Origin: Verrucomicrobiia bacterium
Lineage (GTDB): Bacteria > Verrucomicrobiota > Verrucomicrobiia > CAIQCK01
Direction: 5' to 3'
Length of the DNA: 5,330 nt
Assembly (NCBI GenBank): GCA_026417675.1
Contig: JAOACV010000225.1
Location: forward strand, 1-5,330
Shown in pieces: positions 1 to 5,330 of the stretch. The position numbers were made by a program, and so were the translations under genes. Positions within the stretch are counted from its first letter, which is position 1. Every line of letters starts with the position of its first letter. The notes beneath the pieces are model-generated. The model worked only from the letters and a program-made list of their open reading frames with translations, made no database searches and had not been told where the DNA came from.

Positions 1-1596
1 CTTCGGCAAACCGTCGCCGTTTGGGTCGCCGGTCTTCGCGAATCGCACCCAGCACGCGCTCATCACTTTCGACAATTCGCGGTCCTTCTCGACCGCCGTG
101 GGGCGCAGCGTTCCGAAGACGTAGGGAATCTCCGCCGCATGGGTCGCGCCCAACCCGCTCCGTTTTAGGGACGGCGATACGCGCGTGAAATGATAGAGGA
201 ACGCGGGCGATTGTTTGGCGCCCATTGCCTTCACCAGCATTCGCGCCGGGCCAACAAACGCGGTCACGGTCGTGAAACGACTGAAGGCCGCTTTCACATC
301 GGCGTCACTCCCGCACGGCAACAACCTCAGCGCTTCTTCGGCGTGTCGGCCGAAGACGCCGCGCACGGCCAGCTTGTAACCCATGACGCGCTGCACCGGC
401 ATCTGCGAAATGAACAGCGTTCCCTCGTCCGCGTTGGAGCCGACCAGAAACGGCACGTCGTGCTGTTTGCCCGCCGCGAACATCTCGCCGGGGTCTTCCG
501 GAATGGTCCATCCGTCCACGATGGGGCCGAACTTCAAGCCCCTGCCATACAGCCCCTGCGCGGGCATGGAGGCGTTGAGCAGTTCTTGCGCGCTCTTGGC
601 CCGCAGCGCCGCGAGCGGATTGTCCGCCTTATCGCACCCAAGTTTGGCGGCGATCCGCTCACCTTCGGTTTCCATTGGCGGCAACAGGCCGCGCTTCTCG
701 CGCAAATGCCGGTTGCGTCCGTGCGCGCCGCCGCTCTGCGCGATGGCGCGGTGAAACAACCCTTTCGCCTGCGGCGAGATCATCAGCCGGCAGACGCTCA
801 TCGCGCCGGCCGACTCGCCGAAGATCGTCACACAACCGGGATCGCCGCCGAACGCCGCAATGTTGTTCCGCACCCACTGGAGCGCGGCGATCTGGTCGAG
901 ATGGCCGTAGTTGCCTGACACACCCTGCGGGGATTCCTTCGACAACAACGGATGGGCGAAATAGCCAAATGGACCGAGGCGGTAGTTAATCGTCACGACC
1001 ACCACGCCCTGCCGCGCCAGCGCCGTGCCGTCGTAGGTTGGGGTCGCCCCCGAACCGGTCGTGCAGCCGCCTCCGTGGATCCAGAACATGACAGGCCTTT
1101 TTTCACCTGGCGTCTTCGCGGCAGTCCAAATGTTGAGGTAAAGACAGTCTTCGCTTTGCTTCGGCGGCGCGAAGCCGGCAATCGGCTTCGGCTGCGGGCA
1201 CCACGGCCCAGATTCCGTGCAGGCGCGCACGCCCTCCCACGGTTTCACCGGTTGCGGCGGCTTCCAACGCAGCGCGCCCACCGGCGGCGCGGCGAACGGA
1301 ATCCCTTTGAACACGCGCACATCTTTGCTTCCGCCGACCGTGAGACCGGAGATCATGCCCGACTCGATCTTGACGGTGTCGTCGAGAGCGCCAGCCGAGG
1401 GAAATGCGAACGCACCGGCTGCGAGCAGAATCAAACATCCACACTTTGCAGCGCGGCGGAGCCGCTGCCGAAGGTGGAGCGCGTTCTCCGAACGCGCTTG
1501 CCGTCGTGCTGCCAGAGCCAAATCGCGTTCGGAGAACGCGATCCACCCGTTCGCAGAATCGCCGCAAGAAAGCACGAAGTGTTCGGATGGTTTCAT
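1..1596 (-). CDS. Type B carboxylesterase (para-nitrobenzyl-esterase-like), 3' partial
   Basis: Open for 532 codons from the ATG at 1596 to the left edge. The last visible residues, FAKTGDPNGDGLPK, are typical of the C-terminus of this family, so only a few tens of residues are missing. The start is supported by the ATGA overlap with the upstream stop and by AAAGGA 7 bases before it. Motifs: EDCLYLNIW (149-157, the second type B signature), oxyanion-hole HGGG (174-177, followed by Cys where Phe/Tyr is common), FGESAG (259-264) with nucleophile Ser262 (codon 813-811), SNADEG (387-392) with acidic Glu391, and GATHAAEIPYVFG (483-495) with His486. The catalytic triad is therefore intact. The hydrophobic signal core CLILLAAGAFAFPSAGA only begins at residue 54; residues about 13-50 are encoded by a palindromic repeat. 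It hydrolyses carboxylic esters; removing acetyl, methyl or feruloyl groups from plant polymers is only inferred from the lyase two genes upstream. Confidence 0.92.
   Translation of the reverse strand, partial: MKPSEHFVLSCGDSANGWIAFSERDLALAARRQARSENALHLRQRLRRAAKCGCLILLAAGAFAFPSAGALDDTVKIESGMISGLTVGGSKDVRVFKGIPFAAPPVGALRWKPPQPVKPWEGVRACTESGPWCPQPKPIAGFAPPKQSEDCLYLNIWTAAKTPGEKRPVMFWIHGGGCTTGSGATPTYDGTALARQGVVVVTINYRLGPFGYFAHPLLSKESPQGVSGNYGHLDQIAALQWVRNNIAAFGGDPGCVTIFGESAGAMSVCRLMISPQAKGLFHRAIAQSGGAHGRNRHLREKRGLLPPMETEGERIAAKLGCDKADNPLAALRAKSAQELLNASMPAQGLYGRGLKFGPIVDGWTIPEDPGEMFAAGKQHDVPFLVGSNADEGTLFISQMPVQRVMGYKLAVRGVFGRHAEEALRLLPCGSDADVKAAFSRFTTVTAFVGPARMLVKAMGAKQSPAFLYHFTRVSPSLKRSGLGATHAAEIPYVFGTLRPTAVEKDRELSKVMSACWVRFAKTGDPNGDGLPK
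1448..1468. repeat. Third GC-rich hairpin with GGA loop next to the paired palindromes
   Basis: On the plus strand GCGGC (1453-1457) pairs with GCCGC (1461-1465) around a GGA loop (1458-1460). GCA (1448-1450) and TGC (1466-1468) extend the stem across a two-base bulge. It lies 4 bases from the paired palindromes and shares their loop sequence, so it is probably part of the same repeat unit. Confidence 0.55.
1473..1547. repeat. Paired palindromic repeat (inverted repeat of two hairpins) inside the esterase 5' coding region
   Basis: Two 27-base arms, 1473-1499 and 1521-1547, are inverted copies of each other with 25 of 27 positions matching, separated by 21 bases. Each arm is itself a perfect hairpin: on the plus strand 1478-1486 (AGCGCGTTC) pairs with 1490-1498 around a TCC loop, and 1522-1530 (ATCGCGTTC) pairs with 1534-1542 around a GGA loop. 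The two mismatches between arms fall at paired positions, so each stem stays perfect. Layout and size resemble REP/BIME-type extragenic palindromes, but this one is within a gene and in frame. That it belongs to a genome-wide family is inference. Confidence 0.85.
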
Positions 1597-1609
1597 GGCT
1601 TGGTCCTTT
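1593..1609 (-). promoter_or_regulatory. Ribosome binding site and ATGA stop/start overlap for the esterase gene
   Basis: AAAGGA (1609-1604) lies 7 bases before the ATG at 1596-1594, and that ATG overlaps the metallopeptidase stop TGA (1595-1593) as ATGA. A good Shine-Dalgarno together with the overlap makes this the esterase start, even though the signal-peptide core begins about 50 codons later. Confidence 0.75.
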
Positions 1610-2300
1610 CGCGCCACAGTTTCTTGAGCAGATCAAACAGAGCCGGGTCGTGCTCCTTTAGTTCGGCCCGGACAAACGGGTAAAAGTCGTTGGTGCCGAA
1701 AAAGGCCTCGGTGGCCTCGGCAAAGTATTCCTTCTCGTTGTTCAGCGCGTAATGGCGCTTGCGAACGCCTTGGATGTAGAGCACGGACTCGTATTTCTTC
1801 GACGCGACGGCGCGCTGGAAACATTCCTTGAGTTCCTTGTGGCCGTGGCCGACAACTTTGTGGTGGTAGGCGTGGGCCAGCTCGTGCAGCACCATCCACG
1901 GTTGCTCGCGCGTCCACTTCAGAAACGTGGCCGCATTGGCGATCTCCACGCTTCCGGCTTTCTCCGGGTTCATCCCGTTCTCACGCAGCCAGACCGGCGA
2001 AGGGTGATAACACATGCACTTGTGTTTTGGATGGGCCAGTTCCACCCAGATCCGCACCTCGCGCAATTCCGCCAGCGCCTCCGACGGCACGACGCGGCTG
2101 ATGCGGTAGAGATGGTCACCCAGCAACTTCAGCGTCTCGTCGCAAAGCTTGCGTTGCCCGTCGCAGTCGAGCTTCTGGTTCACCAGCACGCGCCAGCCTT
2201 CGATCTGTAGTTCGCGGTAGTCCGAGACGGGATCCCATGGCTCAGTCGCTGATGCGTGGAGCGTCACGAGCAATAACGCTGTCGCTGCGAAAAGTTTCAT
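1593..2300 (-). CDS. Small secreted HExxH zinc metallopeptidase
   Basis: Complete, 235 residues. The ATG at 2300 is chosen because it overlaps the lyase stop as ATGA and begins a clear signal peptide, MKLFAATALLLVTLHASA; an upstream start at 2339 would add 13 non-signal residues. No Shine-Dalgarno is visible, so translation probably depends on coupling. VLHELAHAYHH (137-147) is the HExxH zinc motif (His139, Glu140, His143). NNEKEYFAEATEAFFG (187-202) should supply the third ligand, either Glu191 or Glu195. Tyr184 lies seven residues before Glu191, the Tyr-x6-Glu spacing I recall from anthrax lethal factor and Pro-Pro endopeptidases (inference). A CxC (Cys95, Cys97) in HKCMCYHPSPVWL and the ends NDFYPFVRAELKEHDPALF look like conserved family features. 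I recall similar uncharacterised proteins in many environmental bacteria, with no known substrate. Its stop overlaps the esterase start by 4 bases. Confidence 0.85.
   Translation of the reverse strand: MKLFAATALLLVTLHASATEPWDPVSDYRELQIEGWRVLVNQKLDCDGQRKLCDETLKLLGDHLYRISRVVPSEALAELREVRIWVELAHPKHKCMCYHPSPVWLRENGMNPEKAGSVEIANAATFLKWTREQPWMVLHELAHAYHHKVVGHGHKELKECFQRAVASKKYESVLYIQGVRKRHYALNNEKEYFAEATEAFFGTNDFYPFVRAELKEHDPALFDLLKKLWRERTKP
2297..2300 (-). promoter_or_regulatory. ATGA stop/start overlap between lyase and metallopeptidase genes
   Basis: The start ATG (2300-2298) and the stop TGA (2299-2297) overlap as ATGA. The 20 bases upstream contain no recognisable Shine-Dalgarno, so initiation here probably relies on ribosomes that have just terminated on the lyase gene. 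The overlap supports the start at the signal peptide MKLFAAT. Confidence 0.75.
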
Positions 2301-4138
2301 GGCTGGTTTCGAATGACGATGAGTGAGGCAGACGGGCATCCGATGTGGTAATCCGGCTTCGCGCTGTCGAGGGTGATGACAACCATTGTATCATCTGTGG
2401 CCTCCTTGGTCGGCGACAGCTTGATGGTTGCGGACGCTGCGTTGGCGGGGATCGTCACGATGCCGGATAATGGCTCGTAGTCTTTGCCGCTAACAGCGTT
2501 GCCGCCGACAGCGTAGCTGACGGTCAGCGGCGATTTCAAATCGCCGCTCCTTGTCACGCGCCATTCGCCGGCTTGGTTGCGTTTGGGCAGCGCGCGGGAG
2601 ACGGTGGCGGCGATGAACACAATCGGCTTGCTGCCGTCGGTCGGGTCGGTGTTGTTGAAGTAATGCTCGATGTTCGCATAGCCGGCGCCGGCGATCTTCG
2701 CGCTGTCGCCGGCGTCGGTCGGATCGAGCCCGAACTGTTTCTCCCAGAAATCCGGCAGGCCGTCGCCGTCGCTGTCGGTTGGCGCGGGCAGCGAACGGTA
2801 GTCCGGCCAGCGTTGGTCGGGCGGCAGGTCGGTTTCCTTTTCGATGACCCGGCCTGTGCCGTGGCGCACGTCGTTGACGATGCGCAAGTCCACCGCATCG
2901 CGCGCTGGCAGCGTTGCGCCGGCTTCGGCGAGCGTAGCCTCGAACGCTTCCCGCGCGGTCTGCATCCTCGGCGGCAGTTCACCCAACGGCCGCGCGCTGA
3001 TCATGGCGCTTTTCTCAGCAGCGGAGAGCTTGACTGCTTTGTGGCCGTAGCCGATGGCGCGCGCGTTATCGGACGCGGTTTCAGGAAAGCCCTCGACGAC
3101 GTTGCCGGTGGCGTAGAGGCGCGTGCGGGCGTCGCCGTGGAACTGGAACATGACGCGGCGCGCTTGCGGCTGCGTGCTGGGTCCGGGCTTGTAGTAGTTG
3201 TGGAGGCTGTGGACGTGGACGGCGTCGTGGCCGGTGTGGGTGGCGTATTCGAGCCAGTTGTAGATGACGTTATTGTAGAACGTCAGCAGCGGCGGCGGCA
3301 TGTCGCCGCCGGTCGTGCGCGGGTTGCGCAGCCGGTTGTGGGCGTAGAGCGTGTGGTGCATCGTGGCGCGGCCCTCGGCGGCGGCAACGCCCCAGAGCGA
3401 GCCTTCGGAATGGCGCGGTGGCGTCTGCTTCGGGTTCTCGTAATCGAGTCCCTCGGAGGCGATGCACCACTGGACGGTGGAGTGGTTCGGATGCGTGCAA
3501 GTGAGATTCTCGTCGGTGGCCCACGACGCGGAGCAATGGTCGAGCACAACGTGGGCGATGTCGGCATAGCTCTTCATGGTCTTTCCGCGTTCAGCCTTCT
3601 TCTCCTTGATCCTCTCCAAGGTCTCTTGGTTGATGCCCGCGCGTTTCTTGGTTCCGTTGCCGGATGCGTTCTCGGCCGGCTTGGCACCGATGGCGTCCCC
3701 CGAATCGCCGATTGTGACGAAGCCGCGCCGCGAGCGGATGTGGCGGACGATAACCTGACCCGCTTCGATGCGCAGCGAGCCGCCTTTGAGGCAAATGCCC
3801 TCACCCGGCGCGGTCTGGCCGGCGATGGTAATGTGCGGCTGGTCCACGACGATCTTGCCGCCCTTTTTCGGCCTGCCGTCCTTGCTTTTGGTCAGGTCAA
3901 TGACGCCCGAGACAGTAAAGACGACGATGCGGTGGGGTTGGCTGACGGCGTCGGCAAGCGAGCCGGGGCCGTCGGCGTTGAGGTTGGTGACGCGATAGAC
4001 GCTGCCGCCGCGCCCGCCGGTGGTGAATGCGCCCGCGCCTTCCGCGCCGGGGAAGGCGGGGACTTTGTCGTCAGCGCCACTCAAAGACGAAACGAGGGTC
4101 CATGTTCCGATGCAGACCGCGACGCAACTCGTTCTCAC
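2297..4138 (-). CDS. Secreted pectate-lyase-like beta-helix protein (PL1-like) with TSP3-like segment and C-terminal Calx-beta domain
   Basis: Complete, 613 residues from the GTG at 4138. An ATG at 4162 is in frame, but the GTG overlaps the upstream stop as GTGA and has AAAGGAAAG 2 bases upstream (AGGA core 5 bases away), so it is preferred. Residues 2-21 look like a signal peptide. From residue 26, VPAFPGAEGAGAFTTGGRGG is the typical opening of pectate-lyase-like proteins. IVVDQPHITIAGQTAPG (96-112) and VIVRHIRSRRG (129-139) are beta-helix turns. DHCSASWATDE (200-210) holds likely Ca-binding acidic residues, and NRLRNPR (268-274) carries the candidate catalytic Arg. DSDGDGLPDFWEKQFGLDP (455-473) is a thrombospondin type 3/dockerin-like Ca-binding stretch. 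About residues 507-613 are a Calx-beta domain (GDLKSPLTVSYAVGG, KDYEPLSGIVTIP). A Lys/Glu-rich insert (about 151-191) interrupts the helix. The family eliminatively cleaves polygalacturonate; the true substrate here is inferred. Middle gene of the operon. Confidence 0.9.
   Translation of the reverse strand: MRTSCVAVCIGTWTLVSSLSGADDKVPAFPGAEGAGAFTTGGRGGSVYRVTNLNADGPGSLADAVSQPHRIVVFTVSGVIDLTKSKDGRPKKGGKIVVDQPHITIAGQTAPGEGICLKGGSLRIEAGQVIVRHIRSRRGFVTIGDSGDAIGAKPAENASGNGTKKRAGINQETLERIKEKKAERGKTMKSYADIAHVVLDHCSASWATDENLTCTHPNHSTVQWCIASEGLDYENPKQTPPRHSEGSLWGVAAAEGRATMHHTLYAHNRLRNPRTTGGDMPPPLLTFYNNVIYNWLEYATHTGHDAVHVHSLHNYYKPGPSTQPQARRVMFQFHGDARTRLYATGNVVEGFPETASDNARAIGYGHKAVKLSAAEKSAMISARPLGELPPRMQTAREAFEATLAEAGATLPARDAVDLRIVNDVRHGTGRVIEKETDLPPDQRWPDYRSLPAPTDSDGDGLPDFWEKQFGLDPTDAGDSAKIAGAGYANIEHYFNNTDPTDGSKPIVFIAATVSRALPKRNQAGEWRVTRSGDLKSPLTVSYAVGGNAVSGKDYEPLSGIVTIPANAASATIKLSPTKEATDDTMVVITLDSAKPDYHIGCPSASLIVIRNQP
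2526..2548. repeat. Perfect 23-base palindrome inside the Calx-beta coding region
   Basis: Plus-strand AGCGGCGATTT (2526-2536) and AAATCGCCGCT (2538-2548) are exact reverse complements around a single C at 2537. It encodes SGDLKSPL (residues 531-538) of the lyase, the first strand of the Calx-beta domain. Calx-beta proteins often read G-D-L-x-x-P-L here, so the protein is ordinary while the DNA symmetry is not. It may be a repeat unit or a coincidence of codon choice. Confidence 0.6.
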
Positions 4139-4149
4139 ATCTTTCCTTT
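4135..4149 (-). promoter_or_regulatory. Ribosome binding site and GTGA stop/start overlap for the pectate-lyase gene
   Basis: On the minus strand AAAGGAAAG (4149-4141) precedes GTG at 4138-4136, with 5 bases between the AGGA core and the start. The TGA of the upstream gene (4137-4135) shares three bases with this start region, giving a 4-base GTGA overlap typical of translational coupling. The site decides the GTG start over the in-frame ATG at 4162. Confidence 0.75.
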
Positions 4150-5330
4150 CTGCGCCACCCACTCGACGGCGCGTGGAATGAAATCCTCCAAGCCCGGCGT
4201 CTGTTCCGGGTGCGGGCTGATGGCGATGACACGGCCTTGGCCGTAGCGACCGGCGACGATGGCGGGCGAGTTAACCATGATGCCGACGGGCGTGTCGTTC
4301 TGCGCCAGTTCGGTGCGGAAGAACGCCAGCGGCTCGTAATCGGGCAGCGACTCGACTTGCGCGGGAACCAGAATGGGGCCGTTGGCATACTTGCAATCAA
4401 ACTGGCCGAGCTTGTTGCCTAGAATCTCGCGTCCGCGGTCGGTCAATTCCAGTTTCACCATGCCGACGCCGCGTTTCCATTTCGGCGAGGCCGTTTTTGC
4501 ATCGAGAATCTTCAGTCCCCACGTGAAGCCACTCGTGGCCAGATATGCGCCGGCGCAGATGCCGATGTAGCCGCCGCCGTCCTCGACGAATCTCCTGATG
4601 CGCGCGCGGCCCTCCTCGCCAATGCCCGCGGCCTCTTTGCTGCCGGAACCACCCGGAACGAGGAGGATGTTGAACTGATCCAATGCGCCGTGACTAATGT
4701 CCTGGCCGCAGACGCGCACGACAATGGCGCCGGGTTGTTTGCCGGCCTGTTCAATGACCCGCACGGCGCCCGGGCCGCCCGTGCCGGCGGCGTCATAGAC
4801 GGCGAGGCGAATCGGTGGCAGGGCGTGGGCCGAGGTGCGCGGGGTCATCAGTTCGGGAGTCACCGAAGCGTCAATCATGTCCAAGTGCTTCAGCAGCGTG
4901 TGCACCATGATGCGGTGCTGGCGGGCGCGCAGGGACAGCGCCTGCGACTTGGAGGTTGTCTCCAGAATCATCGCGTGCGCGCCCAAGTGCTCGCCGGCGG
5001 CCCGCGCGTGGCTGCCGTCAATCGGCGGGCCGAGCAGTTGGAACTGAATGCTCTGGTTGGTGATGGAAGCGTTGACCGCGGCAAGCATCGCGGCGGCGAC
5101 CGTGTTGCCCTCTGGAGTCGGGAAAGGAATGATGCTGCTGCCAACGCTCTTGTTGGTCAACGCACGGAAATCGCCACCCTCGTGCAGGTCAATGAACCAC
5201 GTCGGCTGCTGCTGCCGGACGAACTCCCAGAGCGCCGTTGCCAACGCGCCGCGCGGCGGGCCGCCTTCTTTCGCCTTGGGGAAGTTGCGGTTGAGGTTGT
5301 TTAACCCGGTGTCCTCGCCCGGGGTCAGTC
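4135..5330 (-). CDS. M14-type zinc carboxypeptidase/desuccinylase-like domain fused to BPL_N amidotransferase-like domain (5' partial)
   Basis: The reading frame is open from the right edge (first whole codon 5328-5326) to the TGA at 4137-4135, giving 397 visible codons; the N-terminus is missing. Seen: near the edge, LNRNFP (codons 5295-5278) matches the Asn-Arg substrate-carboxylate motif of M14 carboxypeptidases. FIDLHEGGDF has a His (codon 5184-5182) that fits the third zinc ligand. ILETTS has a Glu (codon 4962-4960) that fits the catalytic Glu. The HxxE zinc motif would lie off the window. After a linker, from about codon 4815 onward, comes a second domain: RLAVYDAAGTGG, LLVPGGSGS, GYIGICAGAYLA with the nucleophile-elbow Cys (codon 4557-4555), and near the C-terminus GRVIAISPHPE. 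This is a BPL_N/class I GATase-like fold with a possible Cys-His-Glu triad. A TTG at 5244 is not the start, because the M14 motif lies upstream of it. First visible gene of the operon, overlapping the next by 4 bases. The substrate is unknown; the domain assignments are fairly secure. Confidence 0.85.
   Translation of the reverse strand, partial: LTPGEDTGLNNLNRNFPKAKEGGPPRGALATALWEFVRQQQPTWFIDLHEGGDFRALTNKSVGSSIIPFPTPEGNTVAAAMLAAVNASITNQSIQFQLLGPPIDGSHARAAGEHLGAHAMILETTSKSQALSLRARQHRIMVHTLLKHLDMIDASVTPELMTPRTSAHALPPIRLAVYDAAGTGGPGAVRVIEQAGKQPGAIVVRVCGQDISHGALDQFNILLVPGGSGSKEAAGIGEEGRARIRRFVEDGGGYIGICAGAYLATSGFTWGLKILDAKTASPKWKRGVGMVKLELTDRGREILGNKLGQFDCKYANGPILVPAQVESLPDYEPLAFFRTELAQNDTPVGIMVNSPAIVAGRYGQGRVIAISPHPEQTPGLEDFIPRAVEWVAQKGKM

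Noticed and set aside
190..918. Plus-strand open frame of 242 codons opposite the esterase
   Set aside because: It mirrors esterase codons, including the reverse complement of the GESAG region, and shows no family motif. Another at 952-1683 is rejected for the same reason.
1425..1560. An 8-base direct repeat, GCAGAATC, at 1425-1432 and 1553-1560, flanking the hairpin cluster like a target-site duplication
   Set aside because: The copies are 128 bases apart, not a multiple of three, so removing one unit would break the esterase frame. The right-hand copy in coding order lies within the signal-peptide core, which seems ancestral. An 8-base match is weak on its own.
1..1596. Possible frameshift or pseudogene in the esterase, given its odd N-terminus
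   Set aside because: The frame is continuous for 532 codons with every catalytic motif in place and in order, so there is no sign of decay.
1103..1636. Minus-strand 177-codon open frame overlapping the esterase 5' end
   Set aside because: It is an out-of-frame reading of the esterase gene and the palindromic repeat. The esterase frame carries all catalytic motifs.
2301..2339. In-frame ATG at 2339 as the metallopeptidase start
   Set aside because: It adds 13 residues that do not look like a signal-peptide n-region, whereas ATG at 2300 gives a textbook signal peptide and the ATGA overlap.
4139..4162. In-frame ATG at 4162 as the lyase start
   Set aside because: It would put MGGAERKD before the signal peptide and create a longer overlap. 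The GTG at 4138 has a better Shine-Dalgarno and the 4-base overlap seen at the other junctions.
2573..4246. A 557-codon plus-strand open frame opposite the pectate-lyase gene
   Set aside because: It is antisense to a clearly real gene with intact domain motifs. Its translation is low-complexity (Val/Gly/Arg/Ala-rich) with no recognisable domain, as expected for a shadow frame in GC-rich DNA.

Overview
The window is a single block of minus-strand genes with no non-coding space. Reading in the direction of transcription (right to left) it holds four genes: (1) the 3' part of a gene for an M14-type zinc carboxypeptidase/desuccinylase-like domain fused to a BPL_N-type class I glutamine-amidotransferase-like domain (its start lies off the right edge); (2) a complete secreted pectate-lyase-like beta-helix protein with a C-terminal Ca-binding (thrombospondin type 3-like) segment and a Calx-beta domain; (3) a complete, small, probably secreted HExxH zinc metallopeptidase; (4) a nearly complete type B carboxylesterase whose last few residues lie off the left edge. 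No tRNA, rRNA, CRISPR array, insertion sequence or terminator was seen, and the promoter must lie to the right of the window.

Each of the three gene junctions is a 4-base overlap (GTGA, ATGA, ATGA), so the four genes are almost certainly one operon with translational coupling. This architecture fixes three start codons: GTG at 4138, ATG at 2300 and ATG at 1596. Two of them also have a good Shine-Dalgarno sequence inside the upstream gene. All three complete 5' ends encode an N-terminal hydrophobic segment, so the products probably act outside the cytoplasm. The set suggests breakdown of plant or algal material: a lyase for polyuronate, an esterase that could remove ester groups, and two peptidase-type enzymes. 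The substrate is inference.

High GC, the pectate lyase with its 'DSDGDGLPD' segment plus Calx-beta tail, and the style of the esterase and small metallopeptidase suggest a Verrucomicrobiota member (Pedosphaera/Limisphaerales type) or, less likely, a planctomycete. This is a judgement from recall of protein families, not a search.

The most unusual feature is at the 5' end of the esterase gene. Between the start codon and the hydrophobic signal-peptide core lies about 100 bases made of three hairpins with GGA/TCC loops, read in frame as a basic 45-50-residue extension. Two of the hairpins form a near-perfect 27-base inverted repeat, and the differences between them are compensatory within each stem. 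This looks like a dispersed palindromic repeat that has been accommodated inside a coding sequence. A second perfect palindrome (11-base arms, 1-base centre) sits inside the Calx-beta coding region of the lyase gene.
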